A DNA stretch of 64,000 nucleotides from Bacillus sp. RAR_GA_16 (GTDB lineage: Bacteria; Bacillota; Bacilli; Bacillales; Guptibacillaceae): the NCBI RefSeq assembly GCF_020165985.1, contig NZ_JAIUKZ010000008.1:208441-272440 (forward strand), written 5' to 3'. Positions 1 to 6,340 of the stretch are shown here, one piece after another (position 1 is the stretch's first letter; each line of letters starts with the position of its first letter). Made by a program: the position numbers and the translations under genes. The notes under the pieces were generated by a model that was not told the DNA's origin, ran no database searches, and saw nothing but the letters and a program-made list of their open reading frames with translations.

Positions 1-2
1 AC

Positions 3-146
3 AACGGTGGAGGAAACGGGGATGGTGGCGCTAGTAATAATACTGGTAACACTGAACCAGGTAATCCTGGGGATGCCGGGAACACAGAAGAACCTGACAC
101 TGGTTCAAACGCCCCTGCGAACTCACCTGCCACTGAAAACAACTAG
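3..146 (+). CDS. ponA: PonA (penicillin-binding protein 1A/1B), C-terminal tail, partial
   Basis: Only the last 47 codons are in the window; the gene enters from the left edge. The reading frame starting at base 3 gives a low-complexity Gly/Asn/Pro/Thr/Glu-rich tail ending at TAG 144-146. A disordered Gly/Asn-rich C-terminus is typical of the bifunctional class A penicillin-binding protein PonA of Bacillus, a membrane-anchored glycosyltransferase/transpeptidase. The identification rests on this composition and on position: in B. subtilis recU-ponA runs convergently into the nth end of the dnaD-nth operon. The catalytic domains are outside the window, so this is inference from context. The small gene ypoC that separates nth and ponA in B. 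subtilis is absent here. Confidence 0.6.
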   Translation, partial: NGGGNGDGGASNNTGNTEPGNPGDAGNTEEPDTGSNAPANSPATENN

Positions 147-152
147 CATAAC

Positions 153-184
153 AAAAGCCCAATCTGCGAGCAGATTGGGCTTTT
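153..184. terminator. Bidirectional intrinsic terminator between ponA and nth
   Basis: A perfect 14-bp inverted repeat AAAAGCCCAATCTG / CAGATTGGGCTTTT with a 4-nt loop. It begins 6 bases after the ponA stop and lies 20 bases beyond the convergent nth stop, with T runs on both strands, so it can end both transcripts. Confidence 0.9.
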
Positions 185-204
185 CATATGTTTTAATCAG
201 CTTC

Positions 205-864
205 TTACTTTGTGCGAGCTCTCTGCTTCATCCGCTTTTGACCTTCACGACAAAGCTCTAACAGAGGACAGATTTCGCACTGCGGAGATTGCGCTTTACA
301 ATGGTACCGTCCGAAGAAAATAAAGCGATGATGAGACACGGACCACTCTTCTTCTGGAATTTTTCGCATAAGTGTTTTTTCAACTTCAAGTACAGAGTCT
401 TTCCACCTGCATATTCCAAGTCGCTTGCTCACTCTCTCAACGTGCGTATCTACAGCGATTGCAGGTACATCAAACGCTACTGAAGCAATCACATTAGCCG
501 TTTTACGCCCAACCCCTGCCAACTTCATTAATTCTTCCCTCGTCTCAGGAAGGACACCATCATGCTCTTCTACTACAGTTCTAGCTAGCTTTTTAATGTT
601 TTTCGCTTTATTACGAAATAAACCAATCCGTCTTATATCGTTTTCTAATTCTTCAATGGGCACTTGAAGAAAATCCTCCGGCCCATTGTATTTCTGAAAA
701 AGACCAGGTGTTACTTTATTAACTAGCGCATCTGTACACTGAGCGGATAGAACGACCGCTATGGCAAGCTCAAATGGTGTGGAATGATTCAATTCACAGT
801 GTGCATTCGGGAACATTTCTCCCATCGTATCTAGAACAGTCTGTATCTGATTTTTCGTTAACAA
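205..864 (-). CDS. nth: Endonuclease III (Nth), DNA glycosylase/AP lyase
   Basis: Base-excision repair enzyme that removes oxidised pyrimidines and nicks the abasic site. The 219-residue product has the helix-hairpin-helix LAGVGRKTAN (about 115-124) with catalytic Lys121, the catalytic Asp139 in AVDTHV, and a C-terminal 4Fe-4S motif with Cys189, 196, 199 and 205 (C-x6-C-x2-C-x5-C). I chose the TTG start at 864 because it is preceded by AAGGGAAG, gives exactly the length usual in Bacillus (219 aa) and begins MLTKNQI, like the family; a longer frame reaches 915 but would start inside the terminator stem upstream. It follows dnaD, with a hairpin between them. Confidence 0.95.
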   Translation of the reverse strand: MLTKNQIQTVLDTMGEMFPNAHCELNHSTPFELAIAVVLSAQCTDALVNKVTPGLFQKYNGPEDFLQVPIEELENDIRRIGLFRNKAKNIKKLARTVVEEHDGVLPETREELMKLAGVGRKTANVIASVAFDVPAIAVDTHVERVSKRLGICRWKDSVLEVEKTLMRKIPEEEWSVSHHRFIFFGRYHCKAQSPQCEICPLLELCREGQKRMKQRARTK

Positions 865-915
865 CAGTTCTACTTCCCTTCTTAAGTTAGCAATGTCTAT
901 CCTTTCTGCATACAC

Positions 916-944
916 AAAAAGCGGAAGTTGAGCTTCCGCTTTTT
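916..944 (-). terminator. Hairpin/terminator between dnaD and nth
   Basis: Perfect 12-bp inverted repeat AAAAAGCGGAAG / CTTCCGCTTTTT with a 5-nt loop, followed on the minus strand by T5. It lies after the end of dnaD and before the nth start, so it probably dampens read-through into nth or ends the dnaD message. Confidence 0.75.
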
Positions 945-953
945 GCTAATCTT

Positions 954-1680
954 CTATCGTCCAAGCCAATTGTAGATTGGCGTATTTTGACCTGACTCAT
1001 TTTTTGTTTCTGTTTTAGCAGGTATTTTTTTATCATACTGATGCTTTCGAAACTTTTCGCCATAGGAATCTTGCTTGATCAACCGTCTTGATGCCATTGC
1101 GTTTCCATTCAAAAAGAATGCGGTCAATATAGCGAAAGTTTAACTTTCCAGCAAGAACAGCTTCTTTTAAAGCAGCTTTAATAAGCTCTGCATCATGCTT
1201 ATCAGCGTCAATCCACATGGCAAGTGTCTCACATTCTATCGGGGAAAGTGGCCTTGCAAATTCACGCTCAAACAATGTATAGAGGCTTTCTTCCTGCTCC
1301 ATGTTTTTTAAAGCAGATTTTTCTGCTTCTTCCTGCTCAATCGCTTTAAAGATTCTTTCCCATAACGGAAGAAGCGAATAAGCTTCTGTATAATAATTTT
1401 TCGCGTCATTCTGGTGTTCTTCAATCGTTAAAACACCTTTTTGCATGAGCTGCTGTATTTTATCTAAACACGCTTGAGGCGAATAAGTCATTGTAGATGC
1501 AAGTTCTTCAGGTGTAGGAAACGTATTTCCTTGATCAATAAAACTGTGTAGCTTAATTAAAAAGAACGCATCTTCTTCTTTTAAGCCAATACGGACATAG
1601 TGATTTAATAATAATCTCGGTATTGAAACATGTCCTTCGTTCATCATTTGAATGATTTGTTCCTTCTTCATCCCATCCAC
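954..1680 (-). CDS. dnaD: DnaD replication initiation protein, C-terminal frameshift
   Basis: Primosomal protein that, with DnaB and DnaI, loads the replicative helicase at origins and stalled forks. The uninterrupted frame (1033-1680, 215 aa) holds the N-terminal winged-helix domain (about 15-100) and the DnaB2/DnaD domain with RPLSPIECETLAMW and the YIDRILFEWKRNGIKT motif (about residues 142-198). It then ends early in an unrelated tail. In the next frame, from about 1071 down to a TAG at 954, the missing C-terminus reads on with KFRKHQYDKK and ends in TPIYNWLGR, matching the PFYNWL-type end of Bacillus DnaD. A one-base indel near 1068-1077 therefore separates the two parts. DnaD is essential, so a sequencing error or a tolerated truncation is likelier than loss. 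Upstream neighbour is asnS, as in B. subtilis. Confidence 0.85.
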
Positions 1681-1827
1681 CTCTACCTTTCATTATAGCA
1701 TGCCGGCATTTTGTGATGGGAGTAGAAAAAAATACCTATGCTGTGCATAGTTTCTTTTCTCTCATCCTATATACATTCCACTTTAAGGAGATGAAATGCT
1801 TCTAACTACGGCATTTTATCAGATAAA

Positions 1828-1856
1828 GACGCTTCTCTCATAACGAAAGAAGCGTC
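1828..1856 (-). terminator. Putative terminator after asnS
   Basis: A 9-bp inverted repeat GACGCTTCT / AGAAGCGTC with an 11-nt loop sits 16 bases beyond the asnS stop. The following T run on the minus strand is short (TTTATCTG), so termination may be partial and allow some read-through into dnaD. Confidence 0.5.
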
Positions 1857-1871
1857 AGCTTAGTTAGTTTA

Positions 1872-3164
1872 TCACGGATATAGACGATTTAAAAGGCGTG
1901 GGAATGGAATTGTTTCTCGTACGTGCTCCACACCTGAAAGCCAGGCAACGGTTCGTTCTAATCCAAGACCAAATCCTGAATGAGGAACAGAGCCATAACG
2001 ACGTAGTTCAAGATACCATTTATAAGCATCGTCAGTTAAGCCATGTTCTTCGTAGCGCTTTTCCATTAGGGATAGATCATCAATACGTTGACTACCACCG
2101 ATAATTTCACCATAGCCTTCGGGTGCAATTAAGTCAGCACATAAAACAACTTCTTCACGCTCTGGATCTGGCTTCATATAGAATGCTTTAATGTCTTTCG
2201 GGTAATTCGTAATAAAGACCGGCTTCTCAAAACTTTCAGCAATGGCTGTTTCATGCGGAGCTCCAAAGTCTTCTCCCCATTCAATATCAGTAAACCCTTT
2301 ATCTTTTAACAATGTAATGGCATCGTCATAAGAAATACGAGGGAAAGGTGCTTGAATGGCTTCAAGTTTAGAAACATCACGCTCTAGCGTTTTTAGCTCA
2401 AGCTGGCAATTATCTAGGACAGACTTGACCAGAAAACTCACGTATTGTTCCTGAACTTCAAGGCTCTCCTCATGATTCATAAACGCCATTTCCGGTTCAA
2501 TCATCCAAAACTCAATTAAGTGACGACGCGTTTTGGATTTTTCAGCACGGAACGTTGGACCAAAGGAAAATACGCGACCAAATGCCATTGCCGCTGCTTC
2601 CATATAGAGCTGACCACTTTGAGAAAGGTAAGCATCTTCTTCAAAGTATTTGGTATGGAATAGATCTGTTGTGCCTTCAGCCGAACTTCCTGTTAAAATA
2701 GGCGGATCAATTTTCACGAAATCATTTTCGTTAAAGAACTGATACGTTGCGCGAATGATTTCATTTCGGATACGAAGAATAGCATTTTGGCGTCGTGAAC
2801 GGATCCACAGATGACGGTTGTCCATTAAGAATTCAGTACCATGTTCTTTAGGCGTAATCGGATAATCTACCGCTTCGTGAATTAATTCCACATTAGTAAC
2901 AGTTAATTCATATCCTGACTGTGAACGGTCATCTTCACGTACCACGCCAGTTACCCATACAGATGATTCTTGTGTAAGGTTTTTAGCCGTTTCCCAAGCT
3001 TCCTCAGAAACTTCTTTCTTAACCATAACGCCTTGAATAAAGCCAGTACCATCGCGAAGCTGAAGAAACTGTATTTTTCCACTAGAACGCTTATTATGTA
3101 ACCAGGCACCAATTGTAACGTTTTGTTCCACCTGTTTATTTACGTTTGAAATCGTTGTTTTCAC
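1872..3164 (-). CDS. asnS: Asparaginyl-tRNA synthetase
   Basis: Charges tRNA-Asn with asparagine in the cytoplasm. The 430-residue protein has an N-terminal OB-fold anticodon-binding domain (about 15-105) and a class II catalytic core with motif 2 ([15 protein letters not shown]) and motif 3 ([15 protein letters not shown], about 397-411). Length equals that of the Bacillus enzyme. Translation starts at GTG 3164, nine bases after GGAGGG. It follows aspB by 139 bp that contain a strong terminator-like hairpin, so its expression may be set by premature termination. Order aspB-asnS-dnaD is the conserved Bacillus order. Confidence 0.97.
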   Translation of the reverse strand: MKTTISNVNKQVEQNVTIGAWLHNKRSSGKIQFLQLRDGTGFIQGVMVKKEVSEEAWETAKNLTQESSVWVTGVVREDDRSQSGYELTVTNVELIHEAVDYPITPKEHGTEFLMDNRHLWIRSRRQNAILRIRNEIIRATYQFFNENDFVKIDPPILTGSSAEGTTDLFHTKYFEEDAYLSQSGQLYMEAAAMAFGRVFSFGPTFRAEKSKTRRHLIEFWMIEPEMAFMNHEESLEVQEQYVSFLVKSVLDNCQLELKTLERDVSKLEAIQAPFPRISYDDAITLLKDKGFTDIEWGEDFGAPHETAIAESFEKPVFITNYPKDIKAFYMKPDPEREEVVLCADLIAPEGYGEIIGGSQRIDDLSLMEKRYEEHGLTDDAYKWYLELRRYGSVPHSGFGLGLERTVAWLSGVEHVRETIPFPRLLNRLYP

Positions 3165-3189
3165 TGCTTATTTCCCTCCAACTAATTAG

Positions 3190-3235
3190 AAAAAATGGGC
3201 GCAACTTCTCACTAATGAAAAATGAAAATTGCGCC
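3190..3235 (-). promoter_or_regulatory. Terminator-like hairpin in the aspB-asnS intergenic region
   Basis: On the minus strand GGCGCAA pairs with TTGCGCC; the pairing extends inward through UUUUCA/UGAGAA with one bulged G, giving a 13-bp stem followed by CATTTTTTC. Only about 25 bases separate it from the asnS start, leaving no room for a separate asnS promoter, so it is either a partial terminator of aspB or an attenuator in front of asnS. I see no T-box consensus (AGGGTGGNACCGCG) here. Confidence 0.6.
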
Positions 3236-3303
3236 ATCCATTTGTTTCGATGGTGATTACTCGGTTCTTATTATACTAATTATTTGTTCAATGAACAACT
3301 CGC

Positions 3304-4488
3304 TTAAGCGTGTTTATTTTTTACGAAACGTTCGATACGATCAATAGCTTCAAGAATGACATCTAATGAAGTTGCATATGAAAGTCTTACGTTCTCAGGT
3401 GAGCCGAATCCTGATCCAGGAACTAACGCTACTTTTTCTTCTTCAAGTAGGCCTTTTACAAACGCATCAACTGACTCGTACCCTGTTTTCTCTGCTGCTT
3501 CTTTTGCATTAGGAAACAGATAGAACGCCCCTTGAGGTTTGACACACGTAAACCCTGGGATCATGTTTAGCTTTTCATAAACAGTGTTTAACCGTTCTTC
3601 AAATGCTGCCTTCATTTCATTCACAGGCTCTTGTGATCCTTCATAGGCGGCTAAAGCAGCATACTGTGAAATCGATGTAGGATTTGAAGTTGAATGACTG
3701 GCTAAATTCGTCATCGCTTTAATAATTTCTTTTCTACCTGCCGCATAGCCAATTCTCCAACCGGTCATTGAATGAGATTTCGATACGCCATTAATAATAA
3801 CCGTTTGCTCTTTCAATTCAGGTGAAAGTTCCGCGATGGAAGTATGTTTTGCACCATCATAAACAAGTTTTTCATAAATTTCATCGGAAACAATTAGAAT
3901 ATCATGCTCTAAACAAAAAGTCCCAATCTCTTTTAATTCCTCTGGTGAATAAATGGAACCTGTTGGATTTGAAGGGGAATTAATAATGACCGCTTTTGTT
4001 TGAGGCGTTACGGCCTTCTCTAATTGCGCTACTGTTATTTTAAATGCTTGCTCCTCTTTCCCTTCCACATAGACAGGATTCCCACCAGCTAATTTTACTT
4101 GTTCAGGATAACTTACCCAATATGGTGTTGGAATAATGACTTCGTCACCTTCATCGAGAATAACTTGGAACAATGTATATAGCGCATGCTTTGCGCCAGT
4201 ACAAACGATGACTTGATCCGTTTGATAAGTGATGTTTTGATCTTCCTTGAACTTAGCAATGATACTTTCCTTTAAAGGGAGAATGCCACCTGAAGGCGTA
4301 TACTTTGTTAACCCTTCATCCATCGCTTTTTTTGCTGCATTAAGGATATGCGAAGGGGTATTAAAATCAGGTTCTCCTGCGCCAAGCGCAATCACATCAT
4401 GACCTTCAGCTTTTAACGCTTTTGCTTTTGCAGTAATTTCTAATGTGGCAGATGGTGTCAGAGCTGCTACACGATTTGATAATTTCAT
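3304..4488 (-). CDS. aspB: Aspartate aminotransferase AspB (class I, PLP-dependent)
   Basis: Interconverts aspartate/2-oxoglutarate and oxaloacetate/glutamate, supplying aspartate to asparagine, lysine and nucleotide synthesis. The 394-residue protein has the fold-type I landmarks: substrate-region YWVSYP (about 123-128), SPSNPTG (171-177), Asp202 in SDEIYE, the PLP lysine Lys237 in GVSKSHSMTGWRIGY, and the C-terminal arginine in NVRLSYA. The ATG at 4488 is used because AAGGGAGG lies eight bases upstream and the product begins MKLSNRVAALTPS as in Bacillus; an open frame to 4617 overlaps tseB and is not the start. Cotranscribed with tseB and ypmA upstream. Confidence 0.96.
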   Translation of the reverse strand: MKLSNRVAALTPSATLEITAKAKALKAEGHDVIALGAGEPDFNTPSHILNAAKKAMDEGLTKYTPSGGILPLKESIIAKFKEDQNITYQTDQVIVCTGAKHALYTLFQVILDEGDEVIIPTPYWVSYPEQVKLAGGNPVYVEGKEEQAFKITVAQLEKAVTPQTKAVIINSPSNPTGSIYSPEELKEIGTFCLEHDILIVSDEIYEKLVYDGAKHTSIAELSPELKEQTVIINGVSKSHSMTGWRIGYAAGRKEIIKAMTNLASHSTSNPTSISQYAALAAYEGSQEPVNEMKAAFEERLNTVYEKLNMIPGFTCVKPQGAFYLFPNAKEAAEKTGYESVDAFVKGLLEEEKVALVPGSGFGSPENVRLSYATSLDVILEAIDRIERFVKNKHA

Positions 4489-4510
4489 TTCTCTTCCTCC
4501 CTTAATTGCA

Positions 4511-5008
4511 TTAACTTTGCTTGATCGAACGTGATCGCCAGTAATCCCCGTTACTAAAATAGTAATAGGCGAACGTATAACGATTATCGGTATCGATAAA
4601 TGTCGCTTCCCATACAAGAACTTGTTTCTTTTCTTGATTCACTTCAATGCCTGGTTTAATCGCAATGACTTCTTTCGGAGAAAAGTCATTTGCTAGTTTT
4701 TCTTTCACACTTTCTGCACTAACGCCTTCTTCCACTTTCTTTGAAACGAGAGGTTGATCTTTATTTGGTACAAAAACATACACTTCGTCATCATTGTTAT
4801 CTTTACCTTGTAAGACAACATAAGCATGGCTTGTACCGTGATATTGAATCGCTTTATCCACATTTTTTACTACTGCTTCAGATTCAGCCCTAGCGATCGC
4901 TTTCTCCTCTAGCTTTTCGGGATGATCTGTAATGTCATGATAAAAAGAGATCCCTTGCCAAATCAACACGGCTACTATAATTCCGGCAATAATTCCTATC
5001 AGTCGCAT
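4511..5008 (-). CDS. tseB: TseB/YpmB, cell-wall elongation regulator (PepSY-like)
   Basis: A 165-residue membrane-anchored protein: short N-terminus, one hydrophobic segment (about 3-20, IGIIAGIIVAVLIW), then an extracytoplasmic region with two PepSY-like repeats ending WRSRSIKQS. In B. subtilis YpmB was renamed TseB and works with PBP2A (PbpH partner pathway) in rod elongation and beta-lactam response; that role is taken from the family, not visible in the sequence. The ATG at 5008 has AGGGTG upstream. It lies between ypmA (12 bp) and aspB (22 bp) in the same operon. Confidence 0.88.
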   Translation of the reverse strand: MRLIGIIAGIIVAVLIWQGISFYHDITDHPEKLEEKAIARAESEAVVKNVDKAIQYHGTSHAYVVLQGKDNNDDEVYVFVPNKDQPLVSKKVEEGVSAESVKEKLANDFSPKEVIAIKPGIEVNQEKKQVLVWEATFIDTDNRYTFAYYYFSNGDYWRSRSIKQS

Positions 5009-5020
5009 ACCATCACCCTA

Positions 5021-5191
5021 TTATGTACGATAGATCGTGAAAATCATTTGATCCTGATCTTCTTCATCAAGTGCAAGTCCAAACATGAGATCTTTTTCTT
5101 TTAATGTGCGGTTTAATGAATCAACAATTTTGTAAATATCAAGTGACTTACTCACTTTTACGGTAGATAAAACTTCAATATTGCTTTCCAT
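5021..5191 (-). CDS. ypmA: YpmA, small conserved protein (56 aa)
   Basis: A 56-residue cytoplasmic protein starting MESNIEVLSTVKVS and ending MIFTIYRT, with a conserved LMFGLALDEED segment. It matches YpmA, a short protein of unknown function that always precedes ypmB-aspB in Bacillaceae. The ATG at 5191 is preceded by TAGGGAG nine bases upstream. It is the first gene of the ypmA-tseB-aspB(-asnS) unit, so the regulatory region of this operon must lie in the hairpin-rich gap just upstream. Confidence 0.88.
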   Translation of the reverse strand: MESNIEVLSTVKVSKSLDIYKIVDSLNRTLKEKDLMFGLALDEEDQDQMIFTIYRT

Positions 5192-5472
5192 ACCTGTCAT
5201 CTCCCTATACTATATGTGTTGACGATTGAATACGCCTATATGGTGTTATGTGCTCACTCCGGGATAAATTTACTACTTATAGATGGCACAAGGTGAGACA
5301 AACTATAAGTACCGTCAGAGAGACGGTGCACGAAATCTGCTCCACTTCCAACAGTGCCTGCGCATCGCGCAGGCCATTTTCATGTTGCTTTCGCACCAAA
5401 ATCTTTACGAAGTTTTCTCTTCCTATTTTTAAATAAGTTTCGTTTTTTTGCAACATATTCGATAAGGAATTT
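5192..5472. other. Hairpin-rich intergenic region, candidate structured RNA
   Basis: No convincing gene lies here: frames that cross it have no ribosome binding site. It holds three inverted repeats in a row: TACTTATAG/CTATAAGTA (5274-5282 with 5303-5311), CCGTC/GACGG (5312-5316 with 5322-5326) and the GC-rich GCCTGCGC/GCGCAGGC (5356-5363 with 5367-5374). On the minus strand it would be the 5' leader of ypmA or the 3' end of the upstream gene; on the plus strand the last hairpin is followed by CATTTTC and resembles a weak terminator, and TTGACG at 5219 could be a -35 box. Which strand is transcribed cannot be settled from sequence. Confidence 0.45.
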
Positions 5473-6297
5473 TTACCTTGTTTCTTTTGTAGGTAGCGTA
5501 ATAACATCGTACCGGTCATTTTGGATACGAAGGGTGACACTGCCAATTCGATAAGGATAATATACGTCTGTCCAGCTCTCATTCAATCGTTCAAGAACAG
5601 ATTCACTTACATCAATATTGTTATGCCGAAAGATAACGGCCATTTGTGGGTCAATCGCGCTAAGAAATTCGGTAGAACTACCATTTCCAGCACCAAAATT
5701 TGCTACTTTTAAGACCTCTACTGCTTTTCCAGAAGATGCAATTTCTTCTTCAAGATCAAGATTGGTTTCTCCCATCATTAATAAATCCTGACTTCCTAAG
5801 GATAGCATAAAAGTAGCGGAGCCTGCCTTAGAGATATTCAGGATTTCCACTTTTACTTCTTCCATCAGCTGAAACTGTTGATTTTCTTGAAGATGTGTTT
5901 TTTGAAGATGCGATGGAATGGACGGAAGAAATGTCTTTTCTACCTCTTCAGATAACACAACTTCTTCTACATCAAAATAATGAAGTAAATTGGAAAAATT
6001 CCCAGCATACGCTTCATCTGCATTGGTTAGCCATACTTTTCTTAGTTCTTTCACTTTAAACATTTGTAGTCGATTGATTAGCTCTTCTTCTGAACGAGAG
6101 CTGCCTGTATTAATCAGGACCGCTCCCTTTTCTTTCGATTGAAGAAGAATGGCCTCCCCAACTGAAAGATCAAGAAACGTTACAGCTACTTCATGATTTC
6201 TTAAATGAAGATCGACTGATTGAATAGAGGCTTCAGCACTCGTCGTCATTCCCATAAGAAAAAAAGTGCTTATGAGTAGCTTATATAATTTCTTCAT
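5473..6297 (-). CDS. Secreted metallo-beta-lactamase-fold protein lacking metal ligands
   Basis: A 274-residue protein with an N-terminal signal peptide (KKLYKLL, hydrophobic to about 18, AEA at 21-23) followed by a ComEC-type metallo-beta-lactamase fold. Landmarks are FLDLSVGEAILLQ (41-53; usually FLDVGQGDAILI), LINTG (61-65; usually LIDTG), TNADEAYAGN (91-100; usually THPHADHIGG), LLMMGE (172-177; usually GD) and LKVANFGAGNGSS (196-208; usually LKVGHHGS). Every His/Asp that would bind zinc is replaced, so it should not be a hydrolase; a binding or structural role outside the membrane is inferred. ATG 6297 follows AGGAGGGG by seven bases. It lies 43 bp after dinG; B. subtilis has no gene at this place. 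Function unknown. Confidence 0.75.
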   Translation of the reverse strand: MKKLYKLLISTFFLMGMTTSAEASIQSVDLHLRNHEVAVTFLDLSVGEAILLQSKEKGAVLINTGSSRSEEELINRLQMFKVKELRKVWLTNADEAYAGNFSNLLHYFDVEEVVLSEEVEKTFLPSIPSHLQKTHLQENQQFQLMEEVKVEILNISKAGSATFMLSLGSQDLLMMGETNLDLEEEIASSGKAVEVLKVANFGAGNGSSTEFLSAIDPQMAVIFRHNNIDVSESVLERLNESWTDVYYPYRIGSVTLRIQNDRYDVITLPTKETR

Positions 6298-6340
6298 CAC
6301 AACCCCTCCTCATAGAAGTAGTTTGTGATGAAGCTGTTCA

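Noticed and set aside
7..261. Plus-strand 84-codon frame at the left edge
   Set aside because: It runs through the ponA tail in another frame and across the terminator; the true tail frame starts at base 3 and stops at 146.
1796..1843. Plus-strand 15-codon frame with AAGGAG before its ATG, between dnaD and asnS
   Set aside because: Ends inside the asnS terminator stem, no promoter or homologue recognised; most likely chance.
3165..3303. T-box riboswitch upstream of asnS
   Set aside because: The region is too short (139 bp) and lacks the AGGGTGGNACCGCG sequence.
4489..4617. N-terminal extension of AspB
   Set aside because: It overlaps tseB, is not conserved, and a good ribosome binding site sits before the ATG at 4488.
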